From assembly GCA_005808865.1 (NCBI GenBank), contig SYKU01000293.1:1-32299 (forward strand): DNA of 32,299 bases, in the 5' to 3' direction. The notes below the pieces were generated by a model that was not told the origin of the DNA, did no database searches, and saw nothing but the letters and a program-made list of their open reading frames with translations. How positions within the stretch are numbered: the stretch's first letter is position 1; each line of letters starts with the position of its first letter. The stretch comes from Acidobacteriota bacterium (GTDB taxonomy: Bacteria > Acidobacteriota > Terriglobia > Bryobacterales > Bryobacteraceae). The position numbers were made by a program, and so were the translations under genes. Positions 18,101-26,413 of this stretch are shown one piece after another.

Positions 18101-18785
18101 GCTGGAGGTGAATTTTCAACGGCGGTTTGCGCGGGGGTTCAATCTGAATGCCTCGTATGCGAGAACGCGGCAGACCCGTTTTGACATTCTGGAAAATGAG
18201 TTTAACCAGGAGCCGTCGGTGTGGTGGCCGAGTGATACGGCGCGTCCGAACCGGTTCACAGTGACGGGGATCTACGAGCTGCCTTTCGGCAAGGGCCGGG
18301 CTTTCCTGGAGAGCGGGGTGGCCAACGTGTTGCTGGGTGGATGGCAGATGGCGGCGACGTACGAGTTCCAGAATGGCCCGCAGCTGGCTTGGGGGAACCT
18401 GTTCTACAACGGCGACATCGGCAAGCTGGAAGCGGACGCTTCGTTGGGTGGGAGCAAGACGTACGAGCGGTGGTTCGACAGCAGCCTGCCGTTTGAGCGG
18501 GTAGCCAGCAATCAACCGGCGGGATTTCAGACGCGGGTTTTCCCTCGCTTTTTGAATGGGCTGCGGGCGGATGGGTTGAACCAATGGAATTTGAACGTTT
18601 TGCGCGAGTTCAAATTTGCGGAGCGGGTGCGGTTCCAAGTGCGTGGCGACGCAATCAACTTGATGAACCGTTCGCAGATGAATCCGCCGGATTTGAATCC
18701 GACGTCGACCAATTTCGGGCGGATCACGAGCCAGACGTCGTCTCTGAACAGGATGTACCAGGTGCAGGCTCGGTTCGTGTTTTAG
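15114..18785 (+). CDS. Oar-like TonB-dependent receptor with N-terminal carboxypeptidase-regulatory-like domain
   Basis: MRFSTRFVVLLLPAVLAAQDTRGIISGTVIDTQGATVVGAGVTVTNTGT...; plug domain SVEMAGFKRVVQSGVTLGLGDQLKVNVQLEVGGVTESVTI; C-terminal MYQVQARFVF. Confidence 0.92.
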   Translation: MRFSTRFVVLLLPAVLAAQDTRGIISGTVIDTQGATVVGAGVTVTNTGTATVTRLKTNPSGYYEAPLLLPGIYSVSVEMAGFKRVVQSGVTLGLGDQLKVNVQLEVGGVTESVTISAEAPMLETSSVSTGRSMTNREVMDLPVIGNNVMALARMAPGVQVPGTTQFLVQGQVGGGSAYNSPGAVGGNEWSIDGASTNGTDRRASIMPSPDVIDEFKIETSNFDASFGHATGLGISMSTKAGANQFHGTSTLQFINQRWNAASFFVKQARWAQVSALNTAGNTAEARRLADSPMLNSGKTLNYQATISGPVHIPKVVDGRNKLFFFLGFSELKNRQSARPSEINHTVPTAAMRNGDFSDLLRVDAVRYQVYDPVSTRPDPARPGHWVRTPFPGNILPQARLRNPIYDFYAKRMPLPNVDTTGRDPINNYLATGMPNNVDYRSWNNRIDYQATSNHRFFFRWFKSDFLEGAQDYTYETERGLLNWDEKRPAVSAAADWTFAASASTVFNVTVDTNWFLLQNQRLGTRKYKPSDVGLPAYMDAKCGASCVMPRIVFPGMTHWNGDMYMGVQVDPGTKGRQQAVKFNTTHIRGVHSLRAGVDFRQHFRTQLQNGGLTSGVFNFGNNYVRKDEDGFVPAASLGLDWATFMLGIPTAASVDTNDNFALTSPYYAWFAQDTWRVTRKLTVTLGLRMEYEQGPTERYNRALTYFDPKLELPIAAGAQAAYARNPLPELPASQFLVRGGSVYAGVNGASRRLWRNELMWLPRVSAAWQGNDKTVIRGGYGTYYDTLNVMNQGANQYGFARATTTNLTNDFGTTWNAGNPGAGISPLTDPFPVRANGTRFDVPLRDALGSMARAGQGFTFTDFDRQHPRVQRWRVGVQREISKDMMIEVAYWGQRGDRVPPATNTRLDFLPEGYWNKSNRRNNALANELNRNVPNPFLLSNFESLRTSSPVLYQHLSTLGRFTSPTIPKNQLLRDFPQMNGLLSATVPTGKASTHSLEVNFQRRFARGFNLNASYARTRQTRFDILENEFNQEPSVWWPSDTARPNRFTVTGIYELPFGKGRAFLESGVANVLLGGWQMAATYEFQNGPQLAWGNLFYNGDIGKLEADASLGGSKTYERWFDSSLPFERVASNQPAGFQTRVFPRFLNGLRADGLNQWNLNVLREFKFAERVRFQVRGDAINLMNRSQMNPPDLNPTSTNFGRITSQTSSLNRMYQVQARFVF

Positions 18786-18979
18786 GGCCTCAACATCTGG
18801 ATTCTGCACGTTCCTGGCAGGAAATCGTCAGCGGTATGCGCCGGAGCCAATGTTGATGGGTCTTTGGTGTGCTTTTTGAGGAGGCTCCAACTTTTCGGCC
18901 TGGGCCGCAATCTGAAATTACCGGACTGCTCCGCCAACTACGGTGATTGGTTGACGAGCGTGGAACGTCCGTTGGCCGC

Positions 18980-19335
18980 GGGGCGGCGGGTGGTATTGAT
19001 TACCGATTCGTATTTTGAGTCGAACGGGGTGGGACGCTGTGCCAGGAGTATGTGGATTTTGCGCGAAGGCGTGATCTGCCTTTTTTTGTGCCTGCGGCGG
19101 CGAAACGACGGGATTCCGGACGAAAGGGTCCGATGCAGGAGTTGGAGTTGCGGCGCGGCCCGCTTTCGTTTCCGGTGGAGCGGTTGCGCGAGTTTCGACC
19201 GGACCTGGTTCACATAACGGGCTCGGGGGATGTGAGCATACTGGGGTTTTGGGCGTCCAATCTGGTCGGAGCGCCGATGGTGGCTTCCCGGCACACGAAT
19301 GTGCACGAGTACGCCGATTTGCGAGTTGGTGTTGT
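18980..19335 (+). pseudogene. Glycosyltransferase (GT4-like) N-terminal remnant
   Basis: RRVVLITDSYFESNGVG, then frame change to ...YVDFARRRDLPFFVPAA...MQELELRRGPLSFPVERLREFRPDLVHITGSGDVSILGFWASNLVGAPMVASRHTNVHEYADLRVG; the catalytic C-terminal half is missing. Confidence 0.7.
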
Positions 19336-19429
19336 AAGCCCAAATCGGCGGAATTGATCCAGTACGGATAATCAACGAGAGCAGCCCAAGGTAGGGTCGG
19401 GGGGGCCAAGAACTGCCTTTTGAAAATCA

Positions 19430-19850
19430 ACATCGGCCTCGGTGGCGAAGCAGCCAAGCCCTGGCCGGCACCCTCATCGACGATTACAGCCGGGCGATGG
19501 CTGGGTATTTTCTCTTGTCCTAAGACCCGTCCGCGTTGCCACATCCTTGGCGCTGCGTCACGCAATCTGGCCCAAAGAGGATTCGCACTGGGTTGTGTGG
19601 GGCATCCCCGAGGTGTTTACACGGACAATGCCAGCGACTTCACATCCAATCATTTGGAACAAGCAGGCGCGGCTCTGAAGATCCGGCTGGCCCTTTCCAT
19701 TCCTGGCACGCTACGGGTCGTGGCCGCATCGAACGGCTTTCTCGACCTTGAACGAGATGTTCCCATGCGAGTTGGACGGCCATGCTCCGGCGGGCATCTT
19801 GCGCGGACGCTGCCGTCAGCGTTGAAGGCGAAACATGCCGAATAATCCTG
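19430..19850 (+). pseudogene. DDE integrase-core transposase remnant
   Basis: Frame-shifted but readable: TLIDDYSRAMAGYFL, LALRHAIWPKEDSHWVVWGIPE, VYTDNASDFTSNHLEQAGAALKIRLALSIPG, ATGRGRIERLSRP; all three D/D/E positions can be located. Confidence 0.75.
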
Positions 19851-19937
19851 ACGGAAGTGGGCAACTTGATTCCGAAAATTACAAACGGGGAGAACCGCGC
19901 TCCTCGCGTGGCCGCTGTTCTCAGGTATCATGGCGAC

Positions 19938-21050
19938 GTGACGAGCGCTTACTACGCCGCTGGACACATGGACGACGCGGCGTCTCTCGATTCGGTCCTG
20001 GAGTTGTTCGACGCGTGGAATCCCGGCTATAGCTTGCGTGCCGGGCACGTTCGCGCCGAGGAAGAATGGCAGTCCCTCCGGCATGGGCGGGTGCGCTGGA
20101 TTCAGGAAGGCAGCGGCGAGATTTGGCTGGCCAGGGGTTATCGGACCAAGGAGGGTGACGGCCAACCTCTTCCTCCGGAATATGAAGCGGAGAAAACGCC
20201 TCCCGAGTGGGCGGCCGCCGTGCGTTACGCCGCTACACAAATGGACTCCTTCAGCGGAGAGTTGCGCGCCGCCATTTCGAGCATCTGCTCACGGTTACGG
20301 GGAGACCGTTACACCGGCGACGCGGCGAACGATCTTTGGGCTTGGATCGAGTACGAGGGCGTCCCGTCGGACCGTGCATTTGGCGATTTCATCGCGCTGT
20401 TTGAAGCTCTTTACGACCAGGTCGGTTTCTCCGTCAGGAAGTTTTCGGGGTGGGAAAGGGTCCAGGCGGGCGACCAGATAGTGGTGGGAGAGGAACCGCT
20501 TCGGGTACGGGGAAACTTTCGCTATTGGGAGATCGCGACGCCGTCGCCGATACGTCACATCCCGGCGGTGCGGCGACTACGTTATTTGAAAGACACCGCG
20601 GGCGGGTGCAACTTCGAATGGAACGCGTTCCGGCGGATGCCGCTGACTTACTATGCGAAGCGCGGAGTCACCGCGGAGAATCCGGATGGCGTGAATCAGG
20701 TGAACGCCCATTTCGTCAATATCGCGGCAGAGACCTCCAGAGCGCATTACCATCCGCGGCGAGCCGTCGGCGGAGGCAAGCCTCAAGGCGAGTTCTATTT
20801 CGCCGCTGACCCAGGAGTTTACGGACTTTCGACCTGCGGAAGATCCCCGGGCCTGACGTTGTGGCCCGAAGTCGAGGAAGGAAATGCCGATCTCAGCGAG
20901 CACGTACATGTGCCATTGCGACCGGGATCGGTGGTCTACATTACGCCGGGTACGGGTCACCGAGGTGTGGATGTGTTCGCGAACGTAGTGGTACTGCCGG
21001 GGTACAAGCCTAAGAATCAGATCTTCATTGCCGAGCGATCGGATTCCTGA
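19938..21050 (+). CDS. Uncharacterised protein with a cupin-like C-terminal region
   Basis: ORF 19782..21050; a GTG at 19938 is a more plausible start since the first ~20 residues overlap transposase debris. C-terminus AHYHPRRAVGGGKPQGEFYFAADPG...HVHVPLRPGSVVYITPGTGHRGVDVFANVVVLPGYKP suggests a cupin metal site. Confidence 0.65.
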   Translation: MTSAYYAAGHMDDAASLDSVLELFDAWNPGYSLRAGHVRAEEEWQSLRHGRVRWIQEGSGEIWLARGYRTKEGDGQPLPPEYEAEKTPPEWAAAVRYAATQMDSFSGELRAAISSICSRLRGDRYTGDAANDLWAWIEYEGVPSDRAFGDFIALFEALYDQVGFSVRKFSGWERVQAGDQIVVGEEPLRVRGNFRYWEIATPSPIRHIPAVRRLRYLKDTAGGCNFEWNAFRRMPLTYYAKRGVTAENPDGVNQVNAHFVNIAAETSRAHYHPRRAVGGGKPQGEFYFAADPGVYGLSTCGRSPGLTLWPEVEEGNADLSEHVHVPLRPGSVVYITPGTGHRGVDVFANVVVLPGYKPKNQIFIAERSDS

Positions 21051-21059
21051 ATCCCCGTC

Positions 21060-21395
21060 ACTTCGTGCTCATGCCCGCCCCGGCTGCGAACGACATAGCC
21101 AGGACAGGCTGATTAAGCAGGATGCCACCGCTCGACTGACAGCGCAGAATCGACAAGTGACGCGGATCGGGATGCACGATCGTGACGCAGGGATCATCGA
21201 GCCAGCGGGCCAGGAGATCGAGGGGCCTCCAGGGATAGTGGACGCTGGAACAGGCCCGGTCAGCCGAAGGAATGGGGAAGTTCCTTCCACGGCAGGCCTA
21301 CTGCCGTCCGGACAACACTCGGGGCTTCGCCTTGTGGAGCATGGAGCGTCCTGGTTGACGGCGTAGGTTAAAAAGTTGGCGTCGAGAATAATCAC
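21060..21395 (-). pseudogene. Decayed PIN-domain toxin (VapC-like)
   Basis: MIILDANFLTYAVNQDAP start (first PIN acidic residue), then frame shifts; later in another frame WLDDPCVTIVHPDPRHLSIL. Confidence 0.6.
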
Positions 21396-21601
21396 TCACC
21401 CAGCATTGGCTTTCGGGCGAGTTCCTCGTCTTCCAATGCGCCGGCAATTGGACGGTGCTTTGTCCCAACGAAGCTCTTGTCCATACCCATCCGGAACGGT
21501 TTCCGCACGAACCTGCCGGCACGCGTAGCGCTTGCCCCTGCGCAGCCCGGTCCGCTCGGCTTCGTTAGGGCCTCGCTGAAAGAGATCGCACGCTCCCTCA
21601 T
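21392..21601 (-). CDS. VapB-like antitoxin (possibly decayed)
   Basis: MRERAISFSEALTKPSGPGCAG...GRFVRKPFRMGMDKSFVGTKHRPIAGALEDEELARKPMLGE; stop overlaps the PIN-domain start by 4 bp, as in vapBC operons. Confidence 0.5.
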   Translation of the reverse strand: MRERAISFSEALTKPSGPGCAGASATRAGRFVRKPFRMGMDKSFVGTKHRPIAGALEDEELARKPMLGE

Positions 21602-21851
21602 GGCGTCCGCAGCCCTGCCTCGGCAGGGCACACCTTTTGCAAGCGTGGTGTCGAAACAGAATCCGGCAATCTCCTCAACCCGGCGAAGATTCAAAGCCGT
21701 GCGGTCAAGCCAGCCTCACGGCATCCGGTCGAAGCCGATATCGCTGACCGCCGAATGCTGAAAGCTCGCGTTGAGCCGCGCGGCTTCCAGGCCTCCGAAA
21801 TCTCTCAGGTTCACACACGTGTCGAGCCAATTCAGATGCGATCATGGTTCT

Positions 21852-22283
21852 ATGCCTCCACAGAACTACCAGAACCACCGCCGGCTCGTGCCCGGATTTT
21901 TGACGCTGCTGAGCGTCCTCTTGTTGACTTTCATCGGCGCCTGCGTAAACCTTTACCAGTCGTTCGGCGATCACCAGCGGATCTATAGCGCTTCGCTGAT
22001 TTTAGTGCTGACCGCATGCACCTTCTTCGCGGCCGCGTTTGGTCGCGTGTTCGCCCTCGGGGCGCAAGACCGCGCGATCCGCCCGGAAGAGAATCTGCGT
22101 CACTACGTGTTGACCGGCCGGCTCCTAGATCCGCGCTTGAGTCCGAAACAGATTGTCGCTCTGCGATTCGCGTCCGACGAAGAGTTCGTGGGGCTTGCCC
22201 AAACCGCCGCCGAACAGAACATGGCTCCCGACGCGATCAAGCGCGCCGTGAAGAACTGGCGGCCGGATACCTACCGCGTCTAA
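21852..22283 (+). CDS. DUF6526-like membrane protein
   Basis: MPPQNYQNHRRLVPGFLTLLSVLLLTFIGACVNL... two hydrophobic segments, then RLSPKQIVALRFASDEEFVGLAQTAAEQNMAPDAIKRAVKNWRPD. Confidence 0.65.
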   Translation: MPPQNYQNHRRLVPGFLTLLSVLLLTFIGACVNLYQSFGDHQRIYSASLILVLTACTFFAAAFGRVFALGAQDRAIRPEENLRHYVLTGRLLDPRLSPKQIVALRFASDEEFVGLAQTAAEQNMAPDAIKRAVKNWRPDTYRV

Positions 22284-22314
22284 ACGGAAGCCCCGGCCGG
22301 AGCGTCATGATAGT

Positions 22315-23928
22315 GTGCTAGTCCGTAGAAGCGTTTGCGTCCAAACTGCGTGTCTCCTTGCACTCGCATGGACGAGCGTCGCGCCGCTCGCGGCTCAGAC
22401 GGCTGTTTCCGTGTATCAGGAGGGGCGGAAGGCCGAGCGTGCCGGAGAAATGGCCCGTGCCTACCTGCTCTATTCACAGGCCGCGGTTCTCGACCCTGAT
22501 CGCAAGCTCTACTGGCTTCGGAGCCAGGCCGTGCGAACCCGCGCCGCGCTTCAGGCCAAGCCGGTTCCCCCTCCCTCTGCTCCTGTGCCGGTTGAAGAGG
22601 AGCTTGCTGTCGAGCCGGCCGAGCCTTTTACCGCGATGGAGATTGACGACGCGCGCAAGCCTCTGCCACCCACCGAGCTCAAGGCCTCGGCTGACCGTAA
22701 GGATTTGGACATCAAGGGAGACGCGAAGGTGTTGTACGAGCAAGTCGCCCATGCCTTTGGGCTCGATGTCGTCTTCGACGGTGAGTTTCAACCCGGTCCA
22801 TCGATACGCTTTCAGATGGGACAGGCCGGTTACCGCGAAGCCCTCCGCGCGCTCGGACTCGCCACTGGGACCTTCCTCATTCCGCTGTCGGACCGCTTGT
22901 TCCTGGCAGCGAAAGACACGCAGCAGAAGCGGCAGGAGATTGAGCCGGTCGTGAGCCTGATCATTCCTATTCCGGAAGCGGTGACGGTTCAGGAAGCCAC
23001 GGAAATGGGGCAGGCCGTCCGTCAGGTGATGCAGTTCGCCAAGTTCCACGTGGACGCCGGGAGGCGCATGATCCTCATCCGCGACACGGCCCCGAAAGCA
23101 ATGCCCGCGGTCGGAATTCTCCAGGACCTGATGTCGCGCCGGCCTGCGGTCTCCATCGAACTGCAGTTCCTGGAAGTGGCCCGGAGCGAGCTTCTGACCT
23201 ATGGTCTTCGCATGCCCACACGCTTTCCCGCGGTCAGCCTGTCGACAATCCTGAACAACCTTCCCTCGTCTGCCGAGGGCCTCGGGCGGTTGATTCGCTT
23301 TGGCGGCGGACAGGCGGCTTTCGGGATCGGGATCGCCGATGCGGCCATCGTCGCGGAGCTGAACAAGTCCAATTCGTCCAACCTGTTACGTGTGGAATTG
23401 CGTTCTCTGGATGGACAGCCGGCCACTTTCCATATCGGGGACCGCTATCCAATCCTCACCAGCGGTTACTTCGGCATTATCGATACCCCCGGGCAGGTTT
23501 TCCAACCCCCGCCTTCCTTCAATTTCGAAGACCTCGGCGTCGCCTTGAAAGTCACGCCGAAGATCCACGATGGCCAGGAAGTGACGCTCGAAATCGAAGC
23601 CGAATTCAAAGTTCTGGGAAGCGAGAGTTTCAATGGGATACCCACGATCTCAAACCGCAAGGTTACCTCGCGCGCACGCCTGCGCAGCGGCGAGTGGGGT
23701 GTCGTAGCGGGAATGATGAATGCCACCGAGGCGCGGAGCTTTAGCGGGATCGCCGGCCTCTCGACCCTGCCAGGCATTGGTCCTCTCATGCGAAAAAATG
23801 AACGGAACCGCGGAGACGGCGAGGTTATAGTGGTCCTGAAGCCCGTGATCCTCGGCTTGCCGGCCAACGAGTTTGTGACGCGCTCGTTTCGCGTCGGAAC
23901 CGAGACGAAGCCGCTCGCGCGATTTTGA
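22315..23928 (+). CDS. Secretin-family protein (type II/III secretion system, GspD/PilQ-like)
   Basis: GTG start, signal peptide; TPR-like N-terminus; VSIELQFLEVARSEL, ATFHIGDRYPILTSGYFG, EVTLEIEAEFKVLG, GVVAGMMNATEARSFSGIAGLSTLPGIGPLMRK, VIVVLKPVILG: secretin core. Confidence 0.85.
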   Translation: MLVRRSVCVQTACLLALAWTSVAPLAAQTAVSVYQEGRKAERAGEMARAYLLYSQAAVLDPDRKLYWLRSQAVRTRAALQAKPVPPPSAPVPVEEELAVEPAEPFTAMEIDDARKPLPPTELKASADRKDLDIKGDAKVLYEQVAHAFGLDVVFDGEFQPGPSIRFQMGQAGYREALRALGLATGTFLIPLSDRLFLAAKDTQQKRQEIEPVVSLIIPIPEAVTVQEATEMGQAVRQVMQFAKFHVDAGRRMILIRDTAPKAMPAVGILQDLMSRRPAVSIELQFLEVARSELLTYGLRMPTRFPAVSLSTILNNLPSSAEGLGRLIRFGGGQAAFGIGIADAAIVAELNKSNSSNLLRVELRSLDGQPATFHIGDRYPILTSGYFGIIDTPGQVFQPPPSFNFEDLGVALKVTPKIHDGQEVTLEIEAEFKVLGSESFNGIPTISNRKVTSRARLRSGEWGVVAGMMNATEARSFSGIAGLSTLPGIGPLMRKNERNRGDGEVIVVLKPVILGLPANEFVTRSFRVGTETKPLARF

Positions 23929-24149
23929 ATCCGGCGACTGGAATGCACTCAACTCAGCCGCATGCCTCCACCGAAGTCGTGTGGATCGTGGCCGATCGCC
24001 GGCGCGGGAGCAAGAGCCTGCGCGGTCAATGGGTCGACGCACTACCAGCCGCCGCCGGGCGCGAATGGTTGGAGTAAATAAGAGTACCCGTTCCGCGCCA
24101 TCTGGTTCAACGGGTTCTCGATCTACTCGCCGCTTGAAAATCTGAGAGA

Positions 24150-24272
24150 CGAACTCTCAAAAATGGACGTGCTAGAAACTAAAATCGTTCGGCACGCAGG
24201 AACCGCGCACCGGTAACCTGCTTCCGTCAGAACCGTCATTTTCGTGGATTGTGAGACCTCTTTCCTTCCCAT
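24150..24272 (-). pseudogene. Truncated HNH endonuclease N-terminus
   Basis: MGRKEVSQSTKMTVLTEAGYRCAVPACRTIL: typical N-terminus of a small HNH nuclease, but the HNH core is absent downstream. Confidence 0.45.
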
Positions 24273-24354
24273 TTGCCCTCGCGCCTCTGACCCGTGCGTC
24301 CCGAGCTTCTCAACCATGCCGCGACAGCATGAAATGCTATCATACGAGATCTCA

Positions 24355-25017
24355 ATGGCCGGAAAGCCAAAAACGGCAGCCGCGCGCAAGGCGCATCTGG
24401 ACGCGATTCTCGCGGGGCTAGACGCGATGTATCCGAACGTCACCTGCGCTCTCACGCACCGCAACCCTTGGGAACTGCTGGTCGCGACTATCCTCTCCGC
24501 TCAGTGCACCGACAAGCGCGTCAACCTGGTGACGCCCGGCCTCTTCGCGAAATATCCTACCGTTAAGGACTTCGCGGCGGTTCGGCCGGAGGTGCTGGCG
24601 GAGGACATCCGCTCTACCGGTTTCTTCAACAACAAGGCGAAGTCGATCGTGGGAGCGGCAAAGGCGGTGCTCGGCACTTTTGGAGGCCAAGTCCCACGTA
24701 CGATTGAGGAGATGCTCACGATTCCGGGAGCGGCGCGCAAGACCGCGAACGTTGTGCTGGGAACGGCGTACGGAATCGCGTCGGGAGTGGTGGTGGACAC
24801 GCATGTGCAGCGGCTTTCGCTGCGCCTCGATCTGACGAAGAACACGGACCCCGTCAAGATTGAGCGCGACCTGATCAAGATCCTCCCGAAGAACCGCTGG
24901 ATTCTGTTTTCACATCAGATGATCCACCATGGGCGAGGCCCCTGCCAGGCGCGGAAGCCTCGCTGCGCCGAATGCGCGATCGAACCGGTTTGTTACTCCA
25001 GAGAGAAGACGGCCTGA
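24355..25017 (+). CDS. nth: Endonuclease III
   Basis: NPWELLVATILSAQCTDKRVN, helix-hairpin-helix LTIPGAARKTANVVLG, VDTHVQRLSLRLDL, Fe-S cluster C-x6-C-x2-C-x5-C (CQARKPRCAECAIEPVC). Confidence 0.95.
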   Translation: MAGKPKTAAARKAHLDAILAGLDAMYPNVTCALTHRNPWELLVATILSAQCTDKRVNLVTPGLFAKYPTVKDFAAVRPEVLAEDIRSTGFFNNKAKSIVGAAKAVLGTFGGQVPRTIEEMLTIPGAARKTANVVLGTAYGIASGVVVDTHVQRLSLRLDLTKNTDPVKIERDLIKILPKNRWILFSHQMIHHGRGPCQARKPRCAECAIEPVCYSREKTA

Positions 25018-25072
25018 CCGGCCCTCACTGCCGCCCGAAAGGTGGTAAAAACAAGAGAGGCCCATTTTTCAC

Positions 25073-26359
25073 TTGTCAACCACCGTTGCGCCCATCCGCG
25101 ACATCGAAGTCACCCTGCTTGCAAACGGCGTCCGTGTCATCACCGAGGTCATGCCCCACGTCCGGTCCGTTTCCGTCGGCGTGTGGGTGAACTCGGGCTC
25201 ACGGCGTGAGACCTCCGATCAGAACGGACTTACGCATTTCATCGAGCACATGCTTTTCAAGGGCACAGAGAACCGCTCGGCCGAGGAAATCGCGCGGTCG
25301 GTTGATTCCATCGGCGGCAACCTTGACGCGTTCACCGCCAAGGAAATGGTCTGCTACAACACCAAGGTTCTCGACGAGCACTTGCCCAAGGCCTTCGACG
25401 TTCTGGCGGACCTGGTTCTAAACCCTCTTTTCCGGCCCGAGGACATCGAAAAAGAAAAAGGCGTGATTCTCGAAGAGTTGAAGATGGACGCCGACAGTCC
25501 GGATTATCTGGTCCACGAGATTTTTTCGTCTAACTTCTGGAAAGACCACGCGCTTGGGCGGCCGATACTCGGATCGAAGAAGACTATCGAGAGTTTCGAT
25601 CGCGAAGCGGTCGACTCGTTCTATCGCGGCGCCTACGGGTCGTCAAACACTCTGATCACCGCGGCCGGAAATCTGGCTCACGAGCGAATGGTGGATCTGG
25701 CGCGGCAGCACTTTGAGAAGTTGCCCGATTTGGGGCCGCGTCCCGCCGAGCCCGCGCCCGGCACGTACGCCGCGATCTCGCTAAAGAAGAAAAAGGAACT
25801 GGAGCAGGTGCATTTGTGCCTGGGCGTGCCGTCGTTCCACCTTTCACACGAATCCCGCTTCGCGTGCTACGTGTTGAATACGTTGCTCGGGGGCGGCATG
25901 AGTTCCCGCCTGTTTCAGAACATTCGCGAGCGCCAGGGTCTCGCCTACGCCGTGTTCTCCGAACTGAATACGTACAGCGATACCGGGTGCCTGATGATCT
26001 ACGCCGGTACTTCCCTGAAGTCGGCGCGCAAGGTGGTGGATTCCATTCTCAAGGAGTTCAGCCAACTGAAGAACGAGGAAGTTCCCGCCGAGGAACTGCG
26101 CCGCGCGAAAGATCACCTGAAGGGCTCACTCATGCTGAGCTTGGAATCGACCTCCAGCCGCATGTCGAATCTGGCGAGGCAGGCGATGTATTTCGGCCGG
26201 TTTATCTCGCTCGACGAAGTGACGGCGGCGATCGAAGCGGTGACGGCGGAGGAAATCCAGGGGATCGCGAAGACATTCTTCGGCAGCGAGCAAATTGCGC
26301 TCACGATCCTGGGGAACCTCGGCAACTTCAAGATTGGCCGTCAAGATCTGGTGTGCTGA
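25073..26359 (+). CDS. M16-family zinc peptidase (processing peptidase-like)
   Basis: NGLTHFIEHMLFKGTENRSAEEIARSVDSIGGNLDAFTAKE (HxxEH motif); GGGMSSRLFQNIRERQGLAYAVFS. TTG start with GAGAGG upstream. Confidence 0.95.
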   Translation: MSTTVAPIRDIEVTLLANGVRVITEVMPHVRSVSVGVWVNSGSRRETSDQNGLTHFIEHMLFKGTENRSAEEIARSVDSIGGNLDAFTAKEMVCYNTKVLDEHLPKAFDVLADLVLNPLFRPEDIEKEKGVILEELKMDADSPDYLVHEIFSSNFWKDHALGRPILGSKKTIESFDREAVDSFYRGAYGSSNTLITAAGNLAHERMVDLARQHFEKLPDLGPRPAEPAPGTYAAISLKKKKELEQVHLCLGVPSFHLSHESRFACYVLNTLLGGGMSSRLFQNIRERQGLAYAVFSELNTYSDTGCLMIYAGTSLKSARKVVDSILKEFSQLKNEEVPAEELRRAKDHLKGSLMLSLESTSSRMSNLARQAMYFGRFISLDEVTAAIEAVTAEEIQGIAKTFFGSEQIALTILGNLGNFKIGRQDLVC

Positions 26360-26413
26360 GGCGGGAGCTTCGATTCAGCCGACGAGGCCAGGGCGGGGAG
26401 TCTTCCGAGGAAA

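Noticed and set aside
23943-24160. Small plus-strand peptides (MHSTQPHASTEVVWIVADRRRGSKSLRGQWVD...; YPFRAIWFNGFSIYSPLENLRDELSK)
   Set aside because: They look faintly protein-like but are interrupted and match no family I can name; not enough to call a feature.
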